Shown: positions 29,980-37,218, counted from the first letter of the stretch. The stretch is 40,908 bases of DNA from Patescibacteria group bacterium (GCA_030837625.1 JAUPKF010000008.1:1-40908), one strand, 5' to 3'. Program-made: numbers and translations. Notes: generated from the sequence alone by a model not told the origin.

Positions 29980-32268
29980 CTAGTTTATCTCAAAGCTCTT
30001 AACAGAACTTTCCGTCGAGAAATAAACTTTATTATTTTCCTCATCAATCGTAAATTCAATGGAATTTCCGATTTCAGAATTATAATATTGCCAGATGATT
30101 TTTCCTTCGAGATCAAGTTGAACCACTCGGGAATTAATTTTGTCAAGAATGTAAATATTCGAACTTTCTTCCCGGGTGTATACCCAATCAATATTAACGG
30201 GCGTGGCGGTGTTTTCGATTTGAAAAGCCTGTTTTTTCCCCTGGAAAAGTTTGATTATTTCGCCGCCGTTGGAAATATAAACAGTGTCCGAAATCGCCAT
30301 ATTTTTGGCGGCGGACAAGTCGACTTTGTCTTTCAGCCAAGCGCTTCTCTCGCCGAAACCTCCTTCGGCGCGGGGATAGCGGTAAATTTGGCTGCCTTTT
30401 GCGTCTAAAAGGTACATGTAAGTCAGATAGGTTCCGGCGGCGGAGATATCAGAATTTTCCGGCAGGGAGATATTGTTGTCTTGAAATTTCCCCGAAAGCG
30501 GACTGAAAGAAATAATCTTTCCGTCGGTGTCCATCAAAAAGGCCAGTCCAAGGTCGTCCATAGCGCAGACGTTTTCAGTCGTCCCCGAGTTTTCCGGAAG
30601 AGAATATTTTTTTCCGCCGGTGATGTTGGCGATTTCTTTGTCCGAAATGGCCAAAATATTTCCGTTGACATTCAAGATTTCCGCCAAGTCGCTCCCTGCG
30701 TAAGCTTCTTCCAAATTTTCCACTTTCGAAACATTTTTGTCATTTTCCAAAGGAAAAACCGCGCCCATAACTTCCGGCGCGGCGGCTGGTGTCTTGTTAG
30801 TTTCTTTTTCTTCGCTTTTCGCGATAAAGTAGGGGGCGATTATGATAGCAAGGACTATTACGGTCGAGTAAATTTTTTGTCTGGTTGTCAAGGATAGAAA
30901 AATGCTTTTTAGTCGGGACGCGCCGGGGTAGAAATTGGCGAATACGCGGATAATTTTTAATGAAGTATTTTTTATAAATACGAGAACTCCAAAAATAATA
31001 TCTTTTACCGCGGAGGCAAAAGCGAAGTTTTTCGGGGCTTTCCAGGGGAATATATCTTTTGGCAATTTTTCTCTTATGGGCGGGCGGTTAATTTCGATTT
31101 CGTTTTTATTTTGGAACAAGGCTTTGTTTTCAGGTTCAAATTTGCTTTTCCTGGGAGATAATATTTTGGAAATTGCTGAAATAAATCCGGCTGAGATTGC
31201 CGCGGTAATTTTTTTAAAAGTCCTTTTTAAAAGGGACAAAATACCAAAGAAATAGCTTGATCCGGCCGTCCTGGCCTCTTCGAGTCTTTTTTTCCAGAGC
31301 GGCTCATCTTCTTTGAGATAGGAGTTTTCTTTTATATAAATATGTCCGGTTTTTTTGTCGACGAAATCCCCACCGGTTTTTTCAACTTCGTTTTCAATTT
31401 CTTGGATAACATCTTCTTTTTTCAGAGGCTCTTGCACGACTTGATTTTTTTTCTCGGCTATGCTGGGTGAGTCTTCATTTTTCGGGCGGTTTTTGGAAAA
31501 AGCGGATTGGCTGAAAGCGTTAATTGGTTGGCTTTTTCGGGGAGCTTTTTCAATGTCTCTTTCTTCTTGTTTTTCCTTGGCGTCAACCACGAGAACAGCC
31601 GCTTTCTCCAGTTCATTTACCAGGGCGGTTTTGAGGAAGCGTATGAACTCGGAATTGGAAAACTTTAGGGCGCTTTTTTTTATTTCTTCAAGCGAAAATA
31701 TGTTAAAAATGTTTTCCGTGGCCAGAATTAGTTTGTCTTCATTTTCCAACCGGCCACTCAGCACCTCTTCAAAAGTTTTTATCGGATTGGGTTCGGAAAT
31801 TTCCGGTTCGGCTTTCTCTGAAACGTCGGTGATGGTTTTCAGGCGGAGAAGCAAAACCTTGGCTGAGCCTGCGCAAGAAATATGCAAATTATTTTTCTCG
31901 ATTACGACTATGGCGGCGTTTATTTTCCCGATCCAACTGATGCTGCCGTGCTCAGCCAAATTGGAAAGCGCCAAGTTGGCTTTATGCAGAGCGGCTTCGA
32001 AGCTTTCGATCGGACCTCTTTTGACGCGGGAAAAATATTCCTTCTTCACCACCGATATCAAATAGTTGACGATATAGGAAGAGTCTTCAGACTGGTCGTC
32101 TATTTCCAGTATCCCGATGATTTTCCCCAAGTTTTGTTGGGAGATATTTTCCGGTTCCTGGGTGAAAATTTCCAGCAGCGGGCGTTCTTTGGCATTTTTA
32201 CAAACCAAAACATCCGCGAATGTCGGCTCCAGTCGGGTTATTCTTTTATCCGATTTTACTTTGGGCAT
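29980..32268 (-). CDS. PP2C-like domain fused to a membrane segment and an extracellular beta-propeller-like domain
   Basis: 762 residues from the second ATG (32268), which lies 5 nt after the predicted transcription start; the ATG at 32277 would be upstream of it. The N-terminal part (about 1-235) has the strand/helix order of PP2C/SpoIIE phosphatases (SWIGKINAAIVVIE, ISCAGSAKVLLLR, LENEDKLILATENIF), but the canonical metal-binding Asp motifs are not obvious, so it may be a pseudo-phosphatase. A long charged linker is followed by one membrane segment (about 465-485) and about 270 residues of repeated beta strands (AISDKEIANITGG, SRVVQLDLEGKIIWQY) like a propeller. An outside-in sensor is plausible. 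It is convergent to the ATPase run. Confidence 0.65.
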   Translation of the reverse strand: MPKVKSDKRITRLEPTFADVLVCKNAKERPLLEIFTQEPENISQQNLGKIIGILEIDDQSEDSSYIVNYLISVVKKEYFSRVKRGPIESFEAALHKANLALSNLAEHGSISWIGKINAAIVVIEKNNLHISCAGSAKVLLLRLKTITDVSEKAEPEISEPNPIKTFEEVLSGRLENEDKLILATENIFNIFSLEEIKKSALKFSNSEFIRFLKTALVNELEKAAVLVVDAKEKQEERDIEKAPRKSQPINAFSQSAFSKNRPKNEDSPSIAEKKNQVVQEPLKKEDVIQEIENEVEKTGGDFVDKKTGHIYIKENSYLKEDEPLWKKRLEEARTAGSSYFFGILSLLKRTFKKITAAISAGFISAISKILSPRKSKFEPENKALFQNKNEIEINRPPIREKLPKDIFPWKAPKNFAFASAVKDIIFGVLVFIKNTSLKIIRVFANFYPGASRLKSIFLSLTTRQKIYSTVIVLAIIIAPYFIAKSEEKETNKTPAAAPEVMGAVFPLENDKNVSKVENLEEAYAGSDLAEILNVNGNILAISDKEIANITGGKKYSLPENSGTTENVCAMDDLGLAFLMDTDGKIISFSPLSGKFQDNNISLPENSDISAAGTYLTYMYLLDAKGSQIYRYPRAEGGFGERSAWLKDKVDLSAAKNMAISDTVYISNGGEIIKLFQGKKQAFQIENTATPVNIDWVYTREESSNIYILDKINSRVVQLDLEGKIIWQYYNSEIGNSIEFTIDEENNKVYFSTESSVKSFEIN

Positions 32269-32279
32269 ACTTTGCATAC

Positions 32280-32288
32280 ATTATAGCA
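32280..32288 (-). promoter_or_regulatory. Consensus extended -10 promoter, near-leaderless
   Basis: TGCTATAAT on the minus strand. The predicted start is about 32273, 5 nt before the ATG at 32268; this decides that start. Confidence 0.65.
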
Positions 32289-32311
32289 ACAAAACGAGAT
32301 TAGTAAAACCC

Positions 32312-32340
32312 TTGATAAGCGCGAATAAAGCTGGTAACAT
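32312..32340 (+). promoter_or_regulatory. tRNA-Glu promoter
   Basis: TTGATA, a 17-nt spacer and TAACAT with TGG extension. The predicted start is about 32347, six nucleotides before the tRNA. It is divergent from the minus-strand promoter 30 nt away. Confidence 0.65.
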
Positions 32341-32352
32341 TCATACAGCTAT

Positions 32353-32426
32353 GCCGCGTTCGTCTAGTGGCCTAGGACGCTAGGTTCTCATCCTAGAAAT
32401 CACGGGTTCGACTCCCGTACGCGGTA
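32353..32426 (+). tRNA. tRNA-Glu (anticodon CTC)
   Basis: A cloverleaf can be drawn: acceptor GCCGCGT/ACGCGGT (one G-U at the end), D-arm region TCTAGTGGCCTAGGA typical of tRNA-Glu, anticodon stem CTAGG/CCTAG with loop TTCTCAT, and T-arm CGGGTTCGACTCCCG. The 3' CCA is not encoded. The usual essential TTC-anticodon tRNA-Glu must be elsewhere. Confidence 0.9.
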
Positions 32427-32445
32427 CTAAAAAGGTTTTGGTGGG

Positions 32446-32582
32446 GGACGAGTCCAAAAGATTGCGGTTTCTCCGTCTGCCTTGCAATGCTAGTTTGCTT
32501 TTAAATATTGATAGGGTGAGTGAAACTTAATCTAAAATTATAATTAAAAAGCAAGGCATTGCGGGCATGGACTCTCGTTGGC
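32446..32582 (+). ncRNA. Candidate structured RNA downstream of tRNA-Glu
   Basis: A long imperfect hairpin: GACGAGTCCA (32448-32457) faces TGGACTCTCGTT (32568-32579), TGCCTTGCAATGC (32478-32490) faces GCATTGCGGGCA, and TTGCTTTTAA (32494-32503) faces TTAAAAAGCAA. A one-sided bulge and an A/T-rich loop remain. No ORF of note. It could be a 6S-like regulatory RNA, a tRNA-linked processing structure, or a degenerate repeat element; I do not recognise a known family. Confidence 0.35.
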
Positions 32583-32612
32583 AGCGCTTGTTATTTCCCA
32601 TGGAATATTGAA

Positions 32613-32639
32613 TTAGCACTCAAGGGATGAGATTGCTAA
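32613..32639 (+). promoter_or_regulatory. CIRCE operator upstream of dnaJ
   Basis: TTAGCACTC, a 9-nt spacer and GATTGCTAA match the CIRCE consensus (TTAGCACTC-N9-GAGTGCTAA) except for one base. CIRCE is bound by the HrcA repressor, so dnaJ should be heat-inducible. A possible -10 box TATTAT follows at 32659-32664. Confidence 0.85.
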
Positions 32640-32702
32640 TTTTTTGTTTTTATAGTAGTATTATCTGCAGGCGGGACAGTGTTAAAAAAGTGTATTTCAA
32701 TT

Positions 32703-33887
32703 ATGGCTAACGATTATTACAATGCTTTAGGGGTGGGAAAAGGCGCGTCGGATGACGAGATAAAGAAAGCCTATCGTAAATTGGCGCATAAATACCATCC
32801 GGATAAAGCTGGTGGGGATGAGAAAAAGTTCAAAGAAATCAACGAGGCTTATCAAGTCCTTTCCGATAAGGCCAAACGGTCGCAATATGATCAGTTCGGG
32901 CAGACTTTTTCCGCCGGAGGCGGATCCGCCTATGGCGGACAAGGCAGGGGCTTTTCTGACTTCTCCTCCAAAGGCGGACCAGCCTCCGGCTGGGATTTTT
33001 CCGGTTTCGATTTTGGCAACTTTTCGCGGCAAAATAATGGAGGGTTTTCCGCCAAAGGCGGACCAGCCTCTGGCTGGGAGTTCCAATTTGGCGGTGACGA
33101 TCTCGGCGATATTTTCGGAAGTGTTTTCGGCGGCGGACGTTCTCGCGGCGGACGCGCTCGGCGTGGACAGGATATCCAGGTGGACGCGGAAATTGATTTT
33201 TCCGAAATGGTTCATGGCGCCGAGCGGGAAATAAATTTGAGGCGGAGCGTGAAATGTAACCGTTGCGGCGGAACCGGAGCGGAACCGGGAGCGGGGATGA
33301 AAACTTGTCCGACGTGCCAAGGGGCGGGACAGGTGCAAAAAACCGCCCGCGGACTTTTTGGGATGTTTTCTCAAGTCAGCGTTTGTCCCGAATGCGAGGG
33401 CGCCGGGAAGATTCCCGAGAAAAAGTGCTCCCAGTGCGGAGGAGACGGGCGGGTTAAGGAAAATGAGAATATAAAAATCAAGATTCCAGCCGGAATTTCC
33501 AATGGTCAAACAATTTCCCTGGAAGGGAAAGGCGAGGCGGGAGAGAAAGGCGCGCCAGCAGGCAATCTTTATGTCGTGGTTCATGTCAAACCTCATTCGA
33601 AATTCACCCGAAATGGTTTGGATATTTTAAGCGCGGAACACATTTCTTTTTCAATGGCGGCATTAGGGGGAGAAATTGAAATCGAAACGCTTCATGGAAA
33701 ACTGATTCTAAAAATTCCCGCCGGCACGCAATCCGGCGAGACTTTCCGCATCCGCGGCAAAGGTGTGCCGGAATTGAGCGGTCGGGGAGTTGGCGACCAT
33801 CTGGTAAAAATTATTGTCAGAGTCCCTCAACGGCTTACTCGCGAGCAAAAAAGGATTATTGAGGAATTGGGGAAAAATATGCTATAA
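32703..33887 (+). CDS. dnaJ: Chaperone protein DnaJ (type I Hsp40) with palindrome insertions
   Basis: 394 residues from the ATG at 32703 ([12 protein letters not shown]), the family-type start; an upstream TTG-like extension is unlikely. The J domain has YHPDK with HPD at about 32-34. The Gly/Phe-rich linker (about 70-155) contains three in-frame copies of a 28-bp double-hairpin element. Four zinc-binding motifs follow ([32 protein letters not shown]), then the two client-binding beta domains. DnaJ stimulates DnaK ATPase and delivers unfolded proteins. A CIRCE site precedes it, so HrcA control is expected. No grpE or dnaK is adjacent. The 3' end contains the promoter of the next gene. Confidence 0.97.
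   Translation: MANDYYNALGVGKGASDDEIKKAYRKLAHKYHPDKAGGDEKKFKEINEAYQVLSDKAKRSQYDQFGQTFSAGGGSAYGGQGRGFSDFSSKGGPASGWDFSGFDFGNFSRQNNGGFSAKGGPASGWEFQFGGDDLGDIFGSVFGGGRSRGGRARRGQDIQVDAEIDFSEMVHGAEREINLRRSVKCNRCGGTGAEPGAGMKTCPTCQGAGQVQKTARGLFGMFSQVSVCPECEGAGKIPEKKCSQCGGDGRVKENENIKIKIPAGISNGQTISLEGKGEAGEKGAPAGNLYVVVHVKPHSKFTRNGLDILSAEHISFSMAALGGEIEIETLHGKLILKIPAGTQSGETFRIRGKGVPELSGRGVGDHLVKIIVRVPQRLTREQKRIIEELGKNML
32911..33076. repeat. Three 28-bp double-hairpin elements inside dnaJ (copies 2-4)
   Basis: Copies are at 32911-32938, 32965-32992 and 33049-33076, all with 5-3-5-2-5-3-5 geometry (CCGCC/GGCGG or CCTCC/GGCGG then CAGCC/GGCTG; the first has CCGCC/GGCGG twice). All three are read in the same frame; the latter two code K-G-G-P-A-S-G-W. 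Confidence 0.85.
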
Positions 33888-33888
33888 T
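33859..33888 (+). promoter_or_regulatory. Promoter inside the dnaJ 3' end, leaderless
   Basis: TTGAGG, an 18-nt spacer and TATAAT with TGC extension. The predicted start is 33895, exactly the GTG start codon of the next gene. Confidence 0.65.
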
Positions 33889-33894
33889 TCAGGC

Positions 33895-34419
33895 GTGAAC
33901 AGTTTTGAGATAAAAAAAGCAGAAAGGTTTGAAGGTGATAAATACAAAAACTGTATCTTAAGAAAGATGGAGGAGTTTAAGGTTGCTTTCAAAGATGACG
34001 ATATAAGAAAAAGTGTTGATGATATTATTAAAGAAATCCGGAAATTAGAGCCCCAGCACATCATGAATGAAAGTCATTTTGGCCATATAATCGGACAGCT
34101 AAACATAGAATCCGCGTACGCCGTGAGGTTGGAAAAGCTAAAGGAAAGAGCAAAGATTTCCAAAAGCAAGGAGGATGAATTAAGAGCAAGAGGGTGCGAG
34201 CAATTAGTGCAGGAAGTCAGAGCTTCAATTCTTGAATATATAGAATTATGTCTTGACAATAAGGATTATTTTTATGGCGAGATTGCGGAAGAGGGAGGAT
34301 ATTTTGGAGACAAAAATATTATTATTGATTCGGATAAGAAAATAGAAGGTCTTAATGCTAAGGAATTTGTTTTGGCAAGCAAGGATATTTTTGAGGAAAA
34401 AGCGAATAAAGAAAATTAA
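33895..34419 (+). CDS. Hypothetical acidic helical protein
   Basis: 174 residues from the GTG at 33895, which coincides with the predicted transcription start; a longer frame would run back into dnaJ. Composition is Lys/Glu/Ile-rich and helical throughout, with no signal peptide, membrane segment or Cys pattern. HIMNESHFGHIIGQLNIES and RASILEYIELCLDN are the most conserved-looking stretches. It ends just at a palindromic insertion element. I do not recognise a family. Confidence 0.75.
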   Translation: MNSFEIKKAERFEGDKYKNCILRKMEEFKVAFKDDDIRKSVDDIIKEIRKLEPQHIMNESHFGHIIGQLNIESAYAVRLEKLKERAKISKSKEDELRARGCEQLVQEVRASILEYIELCLDNKDYFYGEIAEEGGYFGDKNIIIDSDKKIEGLNAKEFVLASKDIFEEKANKEN

Positions 34420-34523
34420 CCCCGTTGGAAATTATGATATTTGGTTTTAGTGTGACGGAAAAAGCGAGGCGGGAAACGATTATAAGATAAATTATAAATA
34501 TTAATTTTCCAACGGGGTGAACC
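34419..34523. repeat. MITE-like palindromic element (ACCCCGTT/AACGGGGT ends)
   Basis: AACCCCGTTGGAAATT at the left is the near reverse complement of AATTTTCCAACGGGGTG at the right, about 95 bp apart. Ends resemble the palindrome nested in element B (CACCTCGTT/AACGGGGTGAA). The left end overlaps the preceding stop codon and the right end supplies the next gene's GTG start. Confidence 0.8.
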
Positions 34524-35017
34524 TTGATTCAATCCTTTCCAAAATCGGTCTTTCGACGGCTATGGCGCAGGACGTGACGCTGCTTCTGGTGGTGCTTTTT
34601 GTGAGCTTCGTTTTCGGGATGTTTATCGGGCGCTACAAACTCATTACGATTCTTATCAACACCTATGTTTCTTTCGCTATCTTGAAAACCGTGCCGGAAG
34701 GATATCTCGAAACCTACAATTATGAACTGATTTTTTTCTTTGTCAGTTTCATCACTTTGACCATAGTGAGTAAGCGCCTTTTTGAAATCTATATTTCCGG
34801 CTCCGGCTCGGGGTTCCTGTGGAGGGTTTTTATAATGAGTTTCTTGGAAGTGGTTTTTCTCATTAGCATTACACTTTCCATCCTGCCCAAGAAAATCGCG
34901 TTGGGCTATGTTTCTCCGACGTCGTACGAATATCTGGCTTCCCCCAACGCCCAATTCATTTGGATGATTGTCCCGCTGGCGTTTATGTTTACGATCCACA
35001 AACGGCTGAACCGGTAG
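34517..35017 (+). CDS. Small polytopic membrane protein, function unknown
   Basis: 166 residues with four hydrophobic segments (about 17-35, 38-58, 68-90, 100-125) and a last one near 145-160. The GTG start lies inside the terminal inverted repeat of the palindromic element (AACGGGGTGAACC); the internal ATG at 34562 (residue 16, just before QDVTLLLV) is an alternative. The layout is somewhat like CvpA-type membrane proteins, but no motif confirms this. The tRNA-Lys promoter follows its stop. Confidence 0.7.
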   Translation: MNLDSILSKIGLSTAMAQDVTLLLVVLFVSFVFGMFIGRYKLITILINTYVSFAILKTVPEGYLETYNYELIFFFVSFITLTIVSKRLFEIYISGSGSGFLWRVFIMSFLEVVFLISITLSILPKKIALGYVSPTSYEYLASPNAQFIWMIVPLAFMFTIHKRLNR

Positions 35018-35034
35018 GAAAGTTACGGCTTGTG

Positions 35035-35064
35035 TTGACTAAAGAGATGATTTCGGTATATAAT
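35035..35064 (+). promoter_or_regulatory. tRNA-Lys promoter
   Basis: TTGACT, an 18-nt spacer and TATAAT. The predicted start is near 35071, about 36 nt upstream of the tRNA. Confidence 0.75.
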
Positions 35065-35106
35065 GGCAAAGTTGTTTGTCGATGTTTTTGTACATATCAA
35101 GAATAC

Positions 35107-35183
35107 GCGTCCATAGCTCAGCCTGGTAGAGCAGTTGCCTTTTAAGCAAACGGTCGTAGGTTCGAATCCTACTGGACGCACCA
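35107..35183 (+). tRNA. tRNA-Lys (anticodon TTT)
   Basis: Acceptor GCGTCCA/TGGACGC, D-arm GCTC/GAGC, anticodon loop CTTTTAA, T-arm GTAGGTTCGAATCCTAC, and an encoded CCA tail, unlike the tRNA-Glu in this window. One mismatch ends the anticodon stem. Confidence 0.93.
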
Positions 35184-35240
35184 GAAGTAATTTTGGTGCG
35201 GGGTAAAAATCCTCCACGACCCACCAAACCACATTGATAG

Positions 35241-35270
35241 TTCCGGCATAAGCCGGTTTTTGTTTTTTTT
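35241..35270 (+). terminator. Intrinsic terminator after tRNA-Lys
   Basis: CCGGC, a 4-nt loop and GCCGG, followed by TTTTTGTTTTTTTT. Confidence 0.85.
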
Positions 35271-35277
35271 AAATTTG

Positions 35278-35286
35278 TGGTAATAT
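35278..35286 (+). promoter_or_regulatory. Extended -10 promoter
   Basis: TGGTAATAT directly after the tRNA terminator. The predicted start near 35293 gives an 18-nt leader that contains GGAGG before the ATG at 35311. Confidence 0.55.
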
Positions 35287-35310
35287 GAAGTAAGGTTATG
35301 GAGGTTAAAT

Positions 35311-36414
35311 ATGAATAAGATACCATTTCTATTGTTGGCGACCATAGCGGCACTGGTTTTTTCCGGCTGTTCTTTGGCGCCGGGCGGAGTTCAGAAGGCT
35401 CAGGAAGAAAAGGCGTATACTTTTTCCAAGGTCATTTGGAAATCGGCGGATGGCGGAAAAACTTGGGAAGCTAAGAATAAAATCAACAAAAAGCCGCGCG
35501 TGGCCGATCCGGATATCTTGATTCTGGCGATAAATCCGCAAAATTCCAATCAAATCTACGCGGGTCTCAAGAGCGGTGGAATAATGAAAACGGAAAACGG
35601 CGGAGAGTCGTGGGAGTTTTCGGAAATATTTACGTCCGAAAAAGTGTACGGTTTGGCGCTGGATCCGGTCGAGCCGCGAATTATTTATGCCAGCGCGGTG
35701 TATCAGGGACGGGGAAAGATTTTCAAATCGGAAGATGCAGGCGCAACTTGGCAGGAGATTTATACTTCCGCGGCTGACGGTCCGCTGATAATTTCTCTGA
35801 CGGTTGACAATCAAAACAGGAATGCAATTTATGCCACTGCCAGCGATGGCGCGATGATAAAAAGTTTTGACGGAGGCCAGACCTGGAAGAATATCTTTGA
35901 GAGCAAATCGCCGATTTTGAAAGTGGCCATTGACAGCGACGACAGTAATTTGGCGTATTTCATACTTCAGGGCGGCGGAATTTGGAGAAGCCGGAACGCT
36001 GGGGAAAGTTTTGAAGATATTACCGGTAATATCTCCAAGAAGGAAGAAGGGGAAAGCGCGCGCGAAAACAAATCACTGAACGGACGAAGTTTCGATTTTA
36101 TAAAGGCTGATCCGAAAAATTCTGGCTGGCTGTATCTGGCGGGGAGCGGGGGGATAATCCGTAGCCGCGACGCGGGAGACAACTGGGAAGTTGTTCCGGC
36201 GTTGAACAATCCCCAGTCTTTTCCCGTAAAAGCCTTGGCGATAAATCCTGCCAACTCGAATGGAATGCTTTACGGAGCGTCCCAAGCCGCCTATAAGTCG
36301 GAAGATTCCGGAGAAAGCTGGAGCACGTTTCAATTTGACACTAAGAAAAAGATAAGAATTATGGAATTTGATCCAAGTAATCCGAGTGTGGTTTATTTGG
36401 GTCTTTCCGAATAA
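35311..36414 (+). CDS. Asp-box beta-propeller lipoprotein (BNR/Ycf48-like)
   Basis: 367 residues. A lipoprotein signal peptide ends in the lipobox VFSGC (Cys20). The mature part has about seven repeats containing the Asp-box pattern S-x-D-x-G-x-T-W: SADGGKTWE, TENGGESWEF, SEDAGATWQE, SFDGGQTWKN, SRNAGESFED, SRDAGDNWEV, SEDSGESWST. Such repeats fold into a beta-propeller, as in sialidases, VPS10 and Ycf48; without catalytic residues in view a binding or assembly role is more likely. It is anchored on the outer face of the membrane. It has a promoter with a Shine-Dalgarno site and is followed by a heptamer array. Confidence 0.88.
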   Translation: MNKIPFLLLATIAALVFSGCSLAPGGVQKAQEEKAYTFSKVIWKSADGGKTWEAKNKINKKPRVADPDILILAINPQNSNQIYAGLKSGGIMKTENGGESWEFSEIFTSEKVYGLALDPVEPRIIYASAVYQGRGKIFKSEDAGATWQEIYTSAADGPLIISLTVDNQNRNAIYATASDGAMIKSFDGGQTWKNIFESKSPILKVAIDSDDSNLAYFILQGGGIWRSRNAGESFEDITGNISKKEEGESARENKSLNGRSFDFIKADPKNSGWLYLAGSGGIIRSRDAGDNWEVVPALNNPQSFPVKALAINPANSNGMLYGASQAAYKSEDSGESWSTFQFDTKKKIRIMEFDPSNPSVVYLGLSE

Positions 36415-36415
36415 T

Positions 36416-36464
36416 CACATAACACATAACACATAACACATAACACATAACACATAACACATAA
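36416..36464. repeat. Perfect heptamer array (CACATAA)7
   Basis: Seven exact copies of CACATAA lie between the propeller gene and frr, ending 5 nt before the frr ATG. The perfect identity suggests recent slippage expansion. Confidence 0.95.
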
Positions 36465-36469
36465 CACCT

Positions 36470-37027
36470 ATGATTAATAGCTTGATTGAAAAAAACAAAG
36501 GCGAGTTTGAAAAAGCGTTGGAGCATTTTAAGGGCGAGCTGGGGCAATTCCGGACGGGACGGGCTAGCGCGGCCTTGGTGGAAAATTTATCGGTGGACTA
36601 TTATGGTTCCAAATCGCCGATGAAGCAAATTGCCAGCATTACAGTTCCGGAGCCTAGGACTATCGCGATTTCTCCCTGGAGCAAGGACAGCTTGGTTAGC
36701 ATTGAAAAAGCAATTCGGGAATCCCAGCTCAATCTGAATCCGATGAATGACGGGCAAATGGTTCGTATTAACATTCCGCCGCTGACTGAGGAAAGGCGAA
36801 AAGAGCTGGTAAAAGTTTTGGGTCAGAAAGCCGAAGAGGCCAGGGTTTCCGTCCGCAAAACCCGCGAAAGCGTTTGGGATGAAATTCAGGAATTGGAAAA
36901 AGCCGGCCAAATCGGGGAAGATGACAAGTTCGCCGGAAAAGATAAATTGCAGAAAGTGGTGGACGAATACAATCGTGTTATAGAAGATATGAGGCAAAAT
37001 AAAGAAAAAGAAATTATGACAGTTTAG
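36470..37027 (+). CDS. frr: Ribosome recycling factor
   Basis: 185 residues, the typical length. RRF with EF-G splits post-termination ribosomes. Signatures: FRTGRASAALVENLSVDYYG, ITVPEPRTIAISPW, NPMNDGQMVRINIPPLTEERR and the C-terminal DKLQKVVDEYN. The three-helix bundle and the small beta domain are both complete. The start codon directly follows the heptamer array and no Shine-Dalgarno site is visible. It stands before an RseP-like protease gene, an order seen in many bacteria (frr ... rseP), but uppS, cdsA and dxr are missing between them; element E separates the two. Confidence 0.97.
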   Translation: MINSLIEKNKGEFEKALEHFKGELGQFRTGRASAALVENLSVDYYGSKSPMKQIASITVPEPRTIAISPWSKDSLVSIEKAIRESQLNLNPMNDGQMVRINIPPLTEERRKELVKVLGQKAEEARVSVRKTRESVWDEIQELEKAGQIGEDDKFAGKDKLQKVVDEYNRVIEDMRQNKEKEIMTV

Positions 37028-37206
37028 AATTCACCTAATTGTCTAATTACCTAATTCACCTAATAAAATTTCTAATGCCAAATTCCAAAATTATCATTTA
37101 GCATTTTGCCTTTCCCACCAAAGGCGGGTCAGCCTCGGGCTGATATTTCGCTATTTGAAATTGTTGAATTTTATTAGGTGAATTAGAAATTAGGTGAATT
37201 AGAAAT
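37024..37206. repeat. Intergenic inverted element with CACCTAATT arms (copy E), carrying a 28-bp palindrome
   Basis: The left arm (CACCTAATTGTCTAATTACC and CACCTAATAAAA) and the right arm (TTTTATTAGGTGAATTAG, AGGTGAATTAGAAATT) are inverted. The 28-bp double-hairpin element (37115-37142; CCACC/GGCGG, CAGCC/GGCTG) lies in the centre. Confidence 0.88.
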
Positions 37207-37218
37207 TTTTTTTAAATA

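Noticed and set aside
32353-32426. tRNA pseudogene because CCA is missing
   Set aside because: All arms pair and the Glu-type D-arm is intact; CCA can be added by the nucleotidyltransferase.
32727-33596. 289-codon minus-strand frame opposite dnaJ
   Set aside because: The plus strand codes a complete DnaJ with HPD and four zinc motifs; the opposite frame has no recognisable features.
36416-36464. CRISPR array
   Set aside because: It is a pure 7-base tandem repeat without spacers; no cas gene occurs in the window.
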